From Planococcus glaciei (lineage in GTDB: Bacteria > Bacillota > Bacilli > Bacillales_A > Planococcaceae): a stretch of 64,000 nucleotides of DNA. The notes beneath the pieces were generated by a model. The model had not been told where the DNA came from and ran no database searches. It worked only from the letters and a program-made list of their open reading frames with translations. Below, piece by piece: positions 8,472 to 17,102 of the stretch. Both the position numbers and the translations under genes were made by a program. The first letter of the stretch is position 1. Each line of letters starts with the position of its first letter. Location of the stretch: positions 62,001 through 126,000 of the forward strand of contig NZ_FNDC01000004.1 in assembly GCF_900099655.1 (NCBI RefSeq). Reading direction: 5' to 3'.

Positions 8472-9062
8472 ATGAAAGCATTTGTTTTGTATGCGGCGGC
8501 TATTTTGGGCGGCTTTTTGCTGTATCGATTATCCGAACTATGGTACGGGGCAGAGTGGATTTTTGGTTTATTGACAGTCGGCTGGTTCGGCTTGTTTTTG
8601 TTTGTTTGGAAGCGGGTGAAGCCGGGCGGTACAGGGATCATTTTAGTTGCTGCTTTTACATTGGTGGACATCAGCTCCATCTTTTTTCTGCAAAATCTGC
8701 CAACTGCGATCTGCAATTTGTTGATCGCGTTGCTGCTTGTTCCGTTCTTCCGGCGTTATCCGGATGTGGTGCTAAGCTCAATGGGCTTGGTGCTGCTCGG
8801 CATCCTAATCTGCATTGACACAGGAAGCATCGCTACCACGTGGATGTTGTTCATCGCTACCGGTTCACTGGCGCTAATCGGCTTCCGCATGCGTTTTCGT
8901 TGGGTGAAGCACTGTTATACCGTTCTTTTTGCAATCACAGTGCCCGTATTGCTCATAAATTATTCTTTAGAAAATGCGTATTTGGTTGTTGTCGTGGTTC
9001 TGGCGGGCGTCGCTGCAGTTGCCGCCGGTTCTTACAAATTTTCAAAGCAGCCGCTCCTTTAA
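8472..9062 (+). CDS. Hypothetical polytopic membrane protein
   Basis: A 196-aa protein with seven or eight hydrophobic segments over its whole length and few charged loops (VWKRVKPGG near 47-55, FRMRFRWVKH near 144-153). No family was recognised. The start is uncertain: ATG 8472 lies right after a G-rich stretch, while an in-frame TTG at 8451 would add seven residues. It is followed by a bidirectional terminator. Confidence 0.6.
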   Translation: MKAFVLYAAAILGGFLLYRLSELWYGAEWIFGLLTVGWFGLFLFVWKRVKPGGTGIILVAAFTLVDISSIFFLQNLPTAICNLLIALLLVPFFRRYPDVVLSSMGLVLLGILICIDTGSIATTWMLFIATGSLALIGFRMRFRWVKHCYTVLFAITVPVLLINYSLENAYLVVVVVLAGVAAVAAGSYKFSKQPLL

Positions 9063-9073
9063 TATAAAATCAA

Positions 9074-9117
9074 ACAAGCCGGACTTTCCTGTGAGGGAAG
9101 TTCCGGCTTGTTTTTTA
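9074..9117. terminator. Bidirectional terminator
   Basis: ACAAGCCGGA (9074-9083) pairs with TCCGGCTTGT (9102-9111), with an inner CTTTCC/GGAAG extension; T run on the plus strand, A-rich on the other side. It separates the convergent membrane-protein and esterase genes. Confidence 0.85.
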
Positions 9118-9122
9118 TTTGA

Positions 9123-10046
9123 TCAGGAAAAAGCTTTTTTCAGTTCCTGTGCGCCTTCAGCGACGGCGGCCCGGGCTTCCGGAACAAAGCTTGAAAAGTT
9201 CGCAAAGCCGTGAATCAGGTCTTCGTAGTTTTTGTAATACACTTCAACGCCGTGGTCCCGCAGCTTTTCGGCATAGGCCGCTCCGATGTCCCGGAGCGGA
9301 TCGTATTGGGCGGTAAGGATGGTCGCCGGGGGCAAGCCTTCTAGCTCATCGGACAGGATCGGCGACAAGTACGGATGGTGCCGGTCGTCCGGGCTGTTCA
9401 AATAATGCATTTGGAACCAGCCCATCATGTCGCTCGTCAGCAAATACCCTTCGCCGTTTTCGTGCATCGACGGGGTACCAGCTGCCGAACCTGTTGACGG
9501 ATACAGCAGGAGCTGATGGACCAGGCGCGGGCCGCTGCGTTCTTTGGCAATCAAACACGTGACCGTTGCCAGGTTTCCGCCCGCGCTGTCGCCGCCGACG
9601 GCAATCCGGTCCGGATCGATTTCAAGTTCGTCCGCATAAGCGACAATCCATTCGAGCGATTCGTAGGCATCTTCCACCGCAGCGGGAAATTTATGTTCAG
9701 GGGCCAGGCGGTATTCGACGGATACCACCACGCACGAGGCCAAATTGGCGAGTTCTCGGCAAATGGCGTCGTGGCTTTCGATGCTGCCGAGCACCCAGCC
9801 GCCTCCGTGGTAAAAAACAAGTGCCGGGAAAGGTGCATTGCCTGTCGGTGTATAAATGCGAATCGGGATATCGCGCCCCGTCAACGGAATTGTCCGGTCT
9901 TTCACTTTTTCGACAGGCTCTTTCTGCATGGCCATCAACGCGGAGTTTTCTGAACTGCGCATGACCTCCGGAGTAATCTTTTCAAACGATACAGGCATGG
10001 TATTCATTTGCTCTAAAAAGAATTTGATTTTCGGATTTACCGGCAT
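9123..10046 (-). CDS. Alpha/beta hydrolase, hormone-sensitive-lipase family esterase
   Basis: A 307-aa cytoplasmic carboxylesterase of the HSL (family IV) type, hydrolysing short- to medium-chain acyl esters. The oxyanion-hole motif HGGGW is near residues 79-83 and the nucleophile motif GDSAGG near 153-158; the acid (DPLRD near 247-251) and histidine (IHGFANF near 278-284) complete the triad. ATG 10046 follows GGGAGG on the minus strand. No signal peptide is seen. The physiological substrate cannot be told from context. Confidence 0.9.
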   Translation of the reverse strand: MPVNPKIKFFLEQMNTMPVSFEKITPEVMRSSENSALMAMQKEPVEKVKDRTIPLTGRDIPIRIYTPTGNAPFPALVFYHGGGWVLGSIESHDAICRELANLASCVVVSVEYRLAPEHKFPAAVEDAYESLEWIVAYADELEIDPDRIAVGGDSAGGNLATVTCLIAKERSGPRLVHQLLLYPSTGSAAGTPSMHENGEGYLLTSDMMGWFQMHYLNSPDDRHHPYLSPILSDELEGLPPATILTAQYDPLRDIGAAYAEKLRDHGVEVYYKNYEDLIHGFANFSSFVPEARAAVAEGAQELKKAFS

Positions 10047-10184
10047 GTCTATTCCTCCCGTTTCCTTTGTGGTGTAGCCCTAAAAAGATTCGCTGCTTAT
10101 CCAGAATATTCCTGCAACCGAAATAAAAAAGATTTGCATTCATTTCGGTAAGAACGGGTAGAGCTGGAGAAAGGAGTGATCGAC

Positions 10185-11381
10185 ATGTTAACTGCGGAAT
10201 TAATGAAAAGACTGGATGCGAAAGAACAGCGCATCATTGAGATACGCCGCCATCTCCATGAGCATCCGGAGCTTTCTTTTGAAGAGGAAGAAACTGCTGC
10301 ATACATCGAAGAATTTTATGAAGAGGTGCCGGTGGATTCCGTTGAAACGAATGTTGGCGGACACCGCGGCATTGTTGTAACCATCAAAGGCAGCCAGCCT
10401 GGCAAAACAATTGCCATCCGCGCCGATTTTGATGCGCTGCCAATCCAAGAGGAAACGGATCTGCCGTTTGCGTCGAAAAACGAAGGGGTGATGCATGCCT
10501 GCGGCCACGACGGCCATACGGCTTATATGCTCGTTCTCGCAGAAACTTTGGCAGAGCTGAAAGACCAATTGGCAGGAACCGTGAAAGTCATCCATCAGCC
10601 GGCTGAGGAAATGCCGCCTGGCGGCGCGATTGGCATGATTCAAGCAGGCGTGCTTGAAGGAGTGGATGCGGTTTTTGGCATCCATGTCATGTCGACAATG
10701 GAAACCGGCTGCGTCTTTTACAGAAGCGGCAATACACAGACCGGACGAGCCCGCTTCAAACTTCTTGTCCAAGGAAAAGGCGGCCACGGCTCTTCACCGC
10801 ATATGGCCAATGACGCCATCGTTGCGGCGAGTTCATTTGTCATGAACTGCCAGACCATCATCAGCCGCCGAATGAATCCATTTGATACTGCAGTTGTCAC
10901 CATCGGTTCGTTTGATGGGAAAGGGCAATTTAACGTCATCAAAGACGCCGTCACTTTGGAAGGCGACGTGCGGACAATGTCGGTGGAGTCCCGGGAGCTG
11001 GTCGAAGAAGAAGTGCGCCAGTTTGCCAAAGGGCTCGATGCGTCGTTCGGCGTGGAAACCACATTGGAGTATGCGAACGACTATCCGGTGCTTTACAACG
11101 ATCCGGAAGCGACGGAGCGAGTCCGGGAAGCGCTCCTGCAGGCAGCTATTCCTGAAGTGGAGGCCGTCACAGAAGCCGCGCCGCAGCCGCCGTCCGAGGA
11201 TTTTGCTTATTATCTGCAGGAAAAGCCGGGCTGCTTCTTTTATGTCGGTGCAAAACCGGAGGGCAAGCAGTGGTATCCGCACCACCACCCCAAATTTGAA
11301 ATTGACGAGAAGAGCTTGTTGATCAGCGCGAAAGCGATGGCTGCTGTGGTGGGGGCTTATTGTGGTAAGGGCGAATCGTGA
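10185..11381 (+). CDS. M20-family amidohydrolase (N-acyl amino acid amidohydrolase type)
   Basis: A 398-aa metallopeptidase-fold amidohydrolase of the M20D group, which deacylates N-acyl amino acids or cleaves related amides with a two-metal centre. Visible motifs: RRHLHEHPELSFEE near residues 20-33, RADFDALPIQEE near 85-96, HACGHDGHTA near 105-114, HQPAEEMPPGG near 138-148 and the closing HHHPKFEID. ATG 10185 is preferred because AAGGAG lies 8 nt upstream; an in-frame GTG at 10176 overlaps that site. The specific substrate (N-acetyl-, aminoacyl- or indole-conjugates) is not determinable. Confidence 0.88.
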   Translation: MLTAELMKRLDAKEQRIIEIRRHLHEHPELSFEEEETAAYIEEFYEEVPVDSVETNVGGHRGIVVTIKGSQPGKTIAIRADFDALPIQEETDLPFASKNEGVMHACGHDGHTAYMLVLAETLAELKDQLAGTVKVIHQPAEEMPPGGAIGMIQAGVLEGVDAVFGIHVMSTMETGCVFYRSGNTQTGRARFKLLVQGKGGHGSSPHMANDAIVAASSFVMNCQTIISRRMNPFDTAVVTIGSFDGKGQFNVIKDAVTLEGDVRTMSVESRELVEEEVRQFAKGLDASFGVETTLEYANDYPVLYNDPEATERVREALLQAAIPEVEAVTEAAPQPPSEDFAYYLQEKPGCFFYVGAKPEGKQWYPHHHPKFEIDEKSLLISAKAMAAVVGAYCGKGES

Positions 11382-11460
11382 AGATATTAGTAAACGGGAT
11401 TATCATCCGCGCTTGTGGGTAAACAATAATTAATTCATTTTAAACAGGAGGCGAATTGAA

Positions 11461-11685
11461 TTGGCTAGAAAAGGTACAGCAGGGCGCATGCCCGAAAAAC
11501 AACTAGGCGCGACCGAATCCGGAATCGATAAAGCAATCAATAAAACAAAACAAGCTTTCGACAAAGACAATGACGCAACTGACTACGAAGACGTCAAAGG
11601 CGAAGACGAAATGGAAGCGGCGAAAGAGTATTCGAAGAAGGCTGCGCATAATCCACCTGAAAGAGAGACCGATGGAAACGTTTAA
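11461..11685 (+). CDS. Small hydrophilic protein of unknown function
   Basis: A 74-aa highly charged protein with no hydrophobic segment; the composition (Lys, Glu, Asp, Ala, Asn) suggests a disordered or stress-type protein. It begins with TTG at 11461 behind AGGAGG (11447-11452) and is followed by a strong terminator, which supports a real gene. No family was recognised. Confidence 0.6.
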   Translation: MARKGTAGRMPEKQLGATESGIDKAINKTKQAFDKDNDATDYEDVKGEDEMEAAKEYSKKAAHNPPERETDGNV

Positions 11686-11701
11686 TAGAGTTAATGCGAG
11701 G

Positions 11702-11729
11702 AAGCCCGGTGAACGCACCGGGCTTTTTT
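11702..11729 (+). terminator. Terminator after the small hydrophilic protein gene
   Basis: AAGCCCGGTG / CACCGGGCTT stem with a 4-nt loop followed by TTTT, 16 bases after the stop codon. Confidence 0.9.
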
Positions 11730-11757
11730 GATTTGTTTGCGAAAAATCGATTTTTGC

Positions 11758-11797
11758 GAATAAATGCTGAGAAGTGCGAACGAAACTTAGAGAACGC
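11758..11797 (+). repeat. 20-bp-period degenerate tandem repeat (two clear units)
   Basis: Two adjacent 20-bp units, GAATAAATGCTGAGAAGTGC (11758-11777) and GAACGAAACTTAGAGAACGC (11778-11797), with weaker copies on both sides (about 11738-11817). They match the consensus of the best array at 38561-38680. Confidence 0.65.
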
Positions 11798-11890
11798 CAC
11801 CAAGACTTTAGGAGAAATTTGTAAGAATTACGGATGAATGTTATTCAAGCTCGAGAAGCTACTATAAGAAAAGAGCGCTTCAACAAGAAG

Positions 11891-11928
11891 AAAAGCAGTT
11901 GGCAGTTTAGCTAACTGCTTTTCATTTT
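11891..11928. terminator. Hairpin, possible terminator or insulating structure
   Basis: AAAAGCAGTT (11891-11900) pairs with AACTGCTTTT (11913-11922), extended by a partial GGC/GCT pairing and followed by CATTTTTCTT. It lies between the small-protein gene and the aromatic operon promoter and may shield the latter from readthrough. Confidence 0.4.
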
Positions 11929-12000
11929 TCTTGATAAATTTATTTAACTTTTCAGACAACTTGTGTCAGTGGAATGGTTTTTTCTCGACATTCCATGTCA

Positions 12001-12043
12001 TTGTTAGCGTTTACATTTCGTTATATAGTTTTAACAAATGTAA
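12001..12043 (+). promoter_or_regulatory. Promoter of the aromatic operon with cre site and dyad operator
   Basis: A sigma-A-like promoter is visible: TTGTTA (12001-12006), 17-bp spacer, TATAGT (12024-12029). A cre sequence (TGTTAGCGTTTACA, 12002-12015) fits TGWNANCGNTNWCA at every defined position and overlaps the -35 and spacer. An inverted repeat TTACATTT (12011-12018) / AAATGTAA (12036-12043) flanks the -10. CcpA repression plus a specific regulator at the dyad is the simplest reading. Confidence 0.55.
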
Positions 12044-12080
12044 GGCCTACATTACGAACCCAACGAAACGGAGTGATTTC

Positions 12081-13580
12081 ATGTTAACTGGAGAACAGTA
12101 TCTTGAGAGTTTGCGGGACGGACGAGTGGTTTACTTGAATGGAGAAAAAATTGACGATGTGACGACTCATCCAGCTTACCGAAATTCAGCCCTGTCATAT
12201 GCACGAATGTACGATGCATTGCATGATCCTGCTAAACAAGATGTGCTGACAGCGATCAATGAACATGGTGACCGCACACATAAGTTCTTTAAGACTCCAC
12301 GTACAGCAGAAGACCTGGTCGGAGCCCGTGACGCCATCGTTGAATGGTCGAAACTGAATTTCGGTTTTATGGGAAGAACGCCGGATTACAAAGCTTCTTT
12401 CCTGGGACACCTTGAAGCCTATTCGGATTATTATGTAGGCTATGAGGAAAATGCCAAAGCCTGGTACAAGAAAGCTGCCAGGGACTTGCCGTTCGTCAAT
12501 CATACGGTCATCAATCCACAAATGGACCGCTCCAAATCACTCCATGAAAACAAAGAAGTGTTCGTTCGTGCTGTGGAAGAACGCGACGACGGAATTATTG
12601 TAAGCGGTGCCAAAATGGTTGGGACGGCGGCTGCTTTAACCAACTACAACTTTGTCGCTAACTACGGACCTAAGGAATTAGGCGGCGGGGACATTAGCCA
12701 CGCACTAATCTTCCTGGTACCGATGAATGCACCGGGATTGAAGATGATCAGCCGCCAATCCTATGAGCTGCAGGCTAAAACGAATGGCACGCCGTTCGAT
12801 TATCCATTATCCAGCCGTTTTGATGAAAACGACGCGGTAATCGTATTGGACAATGTCTTCGTTCCATGGGAAAACATACTGGCCTATAACAATGTGGAAG
12901 TATCGAATAACTTTGTAGCAGAAACTCATTTCGTCAACCGTTTTAGTTTCCATGGCTGTGCACGATTAGGAGTGAAACTGGATTTCATGGCGGGCCTCCT
13001 GATGAAAGCAACGGAAGCTTCAGGAACACATCAGTTCCGCGGCGTACAGGCAAATATCGGAGAAGTCGTAGCGATGCGCAATATGATCTGGAGTCTATCA
13101 GATTCGATGGCGATGAATCCGGATATCGGACGCAACGGTGTCGCTATTCCAAACGGTGTCGCAGCCAATGCATACCGGGTGCTTGCTCCCGAAGTATGGA
13201 CCAAGGTCAAAAAGATATTCGAGCAAGTGGTTGCAGGCGGGTTGATTCAATTGCCATCAAGTGCTGCAGATTTCCTGAATCCCGAAATCCGTCCTTATTT
13301 GGATCAATACTATAAAGGGACAAATACCACTGCGGAAGACCGTGTCAAACTTTTGAAGATGGTTTGGGATTCAATCGGCAGTGAATTCGGTGGCCGCCAC
13401 GAATTATACGAAGTGAACTATGCCGGAAATCATGAAAACATCCGTGTGGAAGCGATGTATCATTCAATCGGTTCAGGCAACGCAGAATCGTTTAAGGCTT
13501 TGGTAGACGAAGCCATGAGTGACTATGACTTGAACGGTTGGACGAATGCCGTGTGGAAAGAGAAAATTCCTACAATATAA
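12081..13580 (+). CDS. hpaB: Two-component FAD monooxygenase, large (oxygenase) subunit; phenol / 4-hydroxyphenylacetate hydroxylase family
   Basis: A 499-aa HpaB-family oxygenase that uses reduced FAD from its partner reductase to hydroxylate a phenol ortho to the OH group, giving a catechol. Family features include LTGEQYLESLRDGR at the N-terminus, HTVINPQMDRS near residues 146-156 and NNVEVSNNFVAETHF near 271-285. ATG 12081 has GGAG upstream; a longer in-frame extension into the promoter region is not a real N-terminus. The downstream genes process catechol by the oxalocrotonate route, so phenol is a better substrate guess than 4-hydroxyphenylacetate. Similar enzymes in Geobacillus are called PheA. 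Confidence 0.88.
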   Translation: MLTGEQYLESLRDGRVVYLNGEKIDDVTTHPAYRNSALSYARMYDALHDPAKQDVLTAINEHGDRTHKFFKTPRTAEDLVGARDAIVEWSKLNFGFMGRTPDYKASFLGHLEAYSDYYVGYEENAKAWYKKAARDLPFVNHTVINPQMDRSKSLHENKEVFVRAVEERDDGIIVSGAKMVGTAAALTNYNFVANYGPKELGGGDISHALIFLVPMNAPGLKMISRQSYELQAKTNGTPFDYPLSSRFDENDAVIVLDNVFVPWENILAYNNVEVSNNFVAETHFVNRFSFHGCARLGVKLDFMAGLLMKATEASGTHQFRGVQANIGEVVAMRNMIWSLSDSMAMNPDIGRNGVAIPNGVAANAYRVLAPEVWTKVKKIFEQVVAGGLIQLPSSAADFLNPEIRPYLDQYYKGTNTTAEDRVKLLKMVWDSIGSEFGGRHELYEVNYAGNHENIRVEAMYHSIGSGNAESFKALVDEAMSDYDLNGWTNAVWKEKIPTI

Positions 13581-13592
13581 GGAGGGCTTTGA

Positions 13593-14069
13593 ATGGATAG
13601 TCGTGAATTCCGTAACGCAATGGGTAAATTCGCCACCGGGGTAACGGTGATTTCAACAGATGTGGAAGGAACGTACCACGGAATGACAGCAAACGGGTTC
13701 ATGTCGATTTCCCTGGACCCGGCACTGGTCGCCATTTCAATCGGCGAACGGGCGCAGACGCTTCAATTGATCAAAGCAAGCGGCCGTTTCGGCGTCAGTA
13801 TCTTAGCAAAAAATCAAGTTCATGTCTCCAAACAATTTGCCGGACAAATTCCAAGCGATGAAGCCTTCCGATTTGATGTGACAAACGGCTTTCCGTTAGT
13901 CGGCGATTCTCTCGTCCAAATTGTCTGTGAAGTAGAGCAGGAAATCTTAGCAGGAGATCACACCATCTTCATCGGGAAAGTAGAAAAAATGATTGTGAAA
14001 GACGGAGAGCCGTTATTGTTCTCTTGCGGAAAATATGCAGAACTGGATCCGCAATACGCGGTCCTTTAA
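13593..14069 (+). CDS. hpaC: Flavin reductase, small component of the phenol hydroxylase
   Basis: A 158-aa flavin-reductase-domain protein (HpaC / PheA2 type) that reduces FAD with NAD(P)H and supplies it to the oxygenase. The N-terminus MDSREFRNAMGKFATGVTVIST and the MTANGFMSISLDP stretch (about 31-43) are typical. It lies 12 bases after the oxygenase gene with GGAGGG as ribosome site, the usual pairing. Confidence 0.9.
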   Translation: MDSREFRNAMGKFATGVTVISTDVEGTYHGMTANGFMSISLDPALVAISIGERAQTLQLIKASGRFGVSILAKNQVHVSKQFAGQIPSDEAFRFDVTNGFPLVGDSLVQIVCEVEQEILAGDHTIFIGKVEKMIVKDGEPLLFSCGKYAELDPQYAVL

Positions 14070-14089
14070 ACAAAAGGGAGGAAATTAAA

Positions 14090-15094
14090 ATGACAAGCGA
14101 ATTAACAAACCAGCACGAGGAACCGATTTTTGATGTCGCGCAAATTGCCCACGTGGAAGTCCTGTCGCCGACGCCAAAAGAAACGATAGCATTTTATACC
14201 GATATGCTTGGTATGGAGATTGTGGACCAAATTGAACACCGCACTTACTTACGCGCCTATGAAGACAATTACAAATATTCTTTGATCGTGACAGAAGCGG
14301 AAGAAGCAGGGCTTGGCCATGTTGCCTGGCGAACGACGTCTCCACAGGCGCTGCAACGCCGGGTCAAAGCACTGGAAGAAAGTGGTCGCGGAGAAGGTTG
14401 GTCAAACGATGAATATGGGCACGGTCCGGCTTATCAGTTCACGACTCCGGATGGCCATAAGATGGAGATTTTGTGGGAAGTTGAGTACTATGAGTGCCAT
14501 GTCGACAAACGTTCAAAATTGTTGTCAAGAAGCCAAAAACGGCCAGCACATGGTGTTCCGGTCCGCCGTTTGGACCACATCAATATAATGTCGAGCAATC
14601 CGGCTGCAGATACCGATTTCCTAGTGAAGACACTGGGGTTCAAAGTCCGTGAACAAATTGTCGACAACGATTATGTTGTCGGCACATGGAACAGCGTTTC
14701 GAACTTAGTGCACGAAATCGCAATCATGCAAGAACCAACTGGTGCCAAGGGGAAACTGCATCACGTCTGCTACTGGTACGGTGTACCTCAAAATTTATAT
14801 GATGCAGCGGATTTATTGAAAGACCACGGCTATTTCATCGAAATCCCGCCTAATAAACACGGGGTCAGCCAGGCGTTCTGCATGTATGCATACGAGCCAG
14901 GCGGCAACCGCGCCGAATTGTTTGGAGATGCCGGCTATTTGATTCTCGACCCGGACTGGAAAACATTGACTTGGCAAATGGAAGATGTTCCCGGCAACGG
15001 CGATGCTTGGGTAGGGGCAGCTTTCCCGGATTCGTTCTGGACTTACGGCACACCGGCACCAGCAGCGGTTCCATTAAAAGCAGTCGCTGAATAA
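14090..15094 (+). CDS. Extradiol dioxygenase, catechol 2,3-dioxygenase type
   Basis: A 334-aa two-domain vicinal-oxygen-chelate dioxygenase that opens the catechol ring next to the hydroxyls to give 2-hydroxymuconic semialdehyde. The C-terminal domain carries the iron ligands: His in RRLDHINIMSSN (about 161-172), His in KLHHVCYWYG (about 222-231) and Glu in GGNRAELFGDAG (about 272-283). ATG 14090 follows GGGAGG; the in-frame extension upstream overlaps the reductase gene. No XylT-type reactivating ferredoxin gene is present in the operon. Confidence 0.9.
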   Translation: MTSELTNQHEEPIFDVAQIAHVEVLSPTPKETIAFYTDMLGMEIVDQIEHRTYLRAYEDNYKYSLIVTEAEEAGLGHVAWRTTSPQALQRRVKALEESGRGEGWSNDEYGHGPAYQFTTPDGHKMEILWEVEYYECHVDKRSKLLSRSQKRPAHGVPVRRLDHINIMSSNPAADTDFLVKTLGFKVREQIVDNDYVVGTWNSVSNLVHEIAIMQEPTGAKGKLHHVCYWYGVPQNLYDAADLLKDHGYFIEIPPNKHGVSQAFCMYAYEPGGNRAELFGDAGYLILDPDWKTLTWQMEDVPGNGDAWVGAAFPDSFWTYGTPAPAAVPLKAVAE

Positions 15095-15106
15095 TAGGAG
15101 GTTCCC

Positions 15107-16018
15107 ATGGAGAAAATCAAAGTTGCCATACTAGGATCAGGAAATATTGGAACGGACTTAATGTATAAAATTCTGAAGACCGACAGATCGATGGAGCTGG
15201 CTTTAATGGCCGGTATCGATCCGGAGTCGGAAGGCTTGAAACGGGCGGCTGAACTTGAAATCCCGACAACTGCCAAGGGCATCGATGGCGTTCTGGAAAA
15301 CCGGGATATCCGGATTGTGTTTGACGCGACAAGCGCCAAAGCGCATTTGGCACATGCTCCCCGTTTGAAGGAAGCAGGCATTATCGCAGTTGACTTGACG
15401 CCGGCAGCAGTCGGCCCGTATGTAGTCCCGGCCATTAACCTTGGCGACCATCTCGAACTGGATAATGTCAATATGATTTCCTGCAGCGGACAGGCAACAA
15501 CGCCTCTCGTATATGCGGTAAACCGGATAGCCCCTGTAAAATACAGCGAAATCATCGCGACGATTTCCAGTAACTCAGTCGGTCCTGGAACCCGGCAAAA
15601 CTTGGACGAATTCACGATGACCACGGCAAATGCCTGCCAAGGGATTGGCGGAGCGGAAACGGCCCGTGCGATTCCCGTCATCAACTCTGCAGAGCCGCCG
15701 ATTATGATGAACAACACCGTTTATGCAGTTTTAAAAGAAGAAGCCGATGAAGCGGCCGTCCTGGAGTCGATCCATGAAGTCGTGGCAGAAGTGCAGCGCT
15801 ACGTGCCAGGCTACCGCCTGAAAGGCGCTCCATATATCGATGTCCGCCATACTCCTTGGGGAGATTTGCCGACTGTGATCATTTTAAATGAAGTGGAAGG
15901 GGCAGGCGATTTCTTCCCGGCCTATGCTGGCAATCTAGATATTATGACAGCAGCTGCGCAGCAGGTCGGCGAACAATTCGCCAGCCATCTACTGAAGAAA
16001 GGAGGGGTGATTGCATGA
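15107..16018 (+). CDS. dmpF: Acetaldehyde dehydrogenase (acylating)
   Basis: A 303-aa NAD- and CoA-dependent dehydrogenase converting acetaldehyde to acetyl-CoA, the last step of meta-cleavage. The Rossmann motif is at the N-terminus (VAILGSGNIGTDL) and the catalytic cysteine in ISCSGQATTP near residues 124-133. It overlaps the aldolase gene by 4 bp (ATGA), matching the known channelling DmpF-DmpG complex that passes acetaldehyde between active sites. The name is assigned by homology with Pseudomonas dmp genes. Confidence 0.95.
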   Translation: MEKIKVAILGSGNIGTDLMYKILKTDRSMELALMAGIDPESEGLKRAAELEIPTTAKGIDGVLENRDIRIVFDATSAKAHLAHAPRLKEAGIIAVDLTPAAVGPYVVPAINLGDHLELDNVNMISCSGQATTPLVYAVNRIAPVKYSEIIATISSNSVGPGTRQNLDEFTMTTANACQGIGGAETARAIPVINSAEPPIMMNNTVYAVLKEEADEAAVLESIHEVVAEVQRYVPGYRLKGAPYIDVRHTPWGDLPTVIILNEVEGAGDFFPAYAGNLDIMTAAAQQVGEQFASHLLKKGGVIA

Positions 16019-17040
16019 AGACGCCTATTGTAACAGATACCACATTGCGGGACGGATCCCATGCAGTCAGCCATTCCTTTACTCCGGAATTTGTCGGGGA
16101 AGTGGTAAGCCGCTTGGCGGAAGCAAACGTTCCGGTGATTGAAGTCAGCCATGGCTCCGGCCTCGGCGGTTCGACCATCCAGCAGGGATTCTCGGTACAT
16201 GACGAATGGTCGCTGATTGAACGAGCGGTGGCCAATAAAAAAGATTCCAAAATCGCCTCGCTTTTCGTGCCGGGAATCGGGACACGGCCGGAAATCTTGA
16301 AAGCTGCTGAATACGGTGTCGATGTTCTGCGTATAGCTGTGCATTGTACGGAAGCGGATGTGTCTCAGCAGTATTTTGAACAAGCGAAAAAAAGCGGCCT
16401 CGGCACTGTTGGGTTCCTGATGATGAGCCATACCCAACCGGCTGAAGTGCTGGCAAAACAGGCAAAACTGATGGAAAGCTATGGTGCAGACTGTGTTTAT
16501 GTCGTCGATTCCGCAGGGGCGCTGGTTCCGGAAAGTGTCCGGGAGCGCGTAGCAAGCTTAAAAGAAGCCTTGTCAATCAATGTCGGTTTCCATGCCCATA
16601 ATAATTTGGGGCTTGCCATTGGCAATACGGTTGCTGCTTTGGAAGCAGGGGCTGATCAAGTTGATGGGACGCTCCGTGGACTTGGCGCAGGCGTCGGCAA
16701 TGCACCAACTGAAGTGCTTGTAGCCGTATTGAATAAAATGAAGATCGATACGGGCATCAACTTGACGATTTTGATGGATACAGCAGAAGATCTGGTGGCA
16801 CCGGTATTCAAATATCCCAATGTTATCGACCGTGATAATTTGGCTTCCGGCTATGCCGGTGTTTACAATAGCTTCTTGCTTCATGTCCGGGAAGCGGCAG
16901 AGAAATTCAATCTGAATCCGGTGGCGATTATCGAAGAATTGGGGCGCCGCCACGCAGTTGCTGGACAGGAAGACTGGATTTTGGATGTAGCTCTCGAATT
17001 GCAGCAAAAAGAACTGGCTCAAAAAGAACTCGTAAAATAA
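16015..17040 (+). CDS. dmpG: 4-hydroxy-2-oxovalerate aldolase
   Basis: A 341-aa class II (metal-dependent) aldolase of the HMG-CoA-lyase-like TIM-barrel family, cleaving 4-hydroxy-2-oxovalerate to pyruvate and acetaldehyde. TDTTLRDGSHAVSHSF near residues 7-22 holds the catalytic Arg-Asp and His; GFHAHNNLGLAIGNT near 192-206 holds the metal-binding His-x-His. It is coupled to the preceding dehydrogenase gene. The next 62 bases are the longest gap in the operon and contain a weak GCCGT/ACGGC hairpin with a short T run. Confidence 0.95.
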   Translation: MKTPIVTDTTLRDGSHAVSHSFTPEFVGEVVSRLAEANVPVIEVSHGSGLGGSTIQQGFSVHDEWSLIERAVANKKDSKIASLFVPGIGTRPEILKAAEYGVDVLRIAVHCTEADVSQQYFEQAKKSGLGTVGFLMMSHTQPAEVLAKQAKLMESYGADCVYVVDSAGALVPESVRERVASLKEALSINVGFHAHNNLGLAIGNTVAALEAGADQVDGTLRGLGAGVGNAPTEVLVAVLNKMKIDTGINLTILMDTAEDLVAPVFKYPNVIDRDNLASGYAGVYNSFLLHVREAAEKFNLNPVAIIEELGRRHAVAGQEDWILDVALELQQKELAQKELVK

Positions 17041-17102
17041 ACAGGAATGCCGTTGATGATTTTTCGTTGACGGCTTTTTCTCTAGAAGAAAGGATTGCTG
17101 AC

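Noticed and set aside
11397..11422. Sigma-B promoter upstream of the 74-aa protein gene
   Set aside because: A GGGTAA -10-like sequence exists at 11417, but no GTTTAA-like -35 lies 12-15 bp upstream.
17049..17081. Terminator between the aldolase and hydratase genes of the aromatic operon
   Set aside because: Only a 5-bp GCCGT/ACGGC pairing with a long loop; too weak to split the operon, though partial attenuation is possible.
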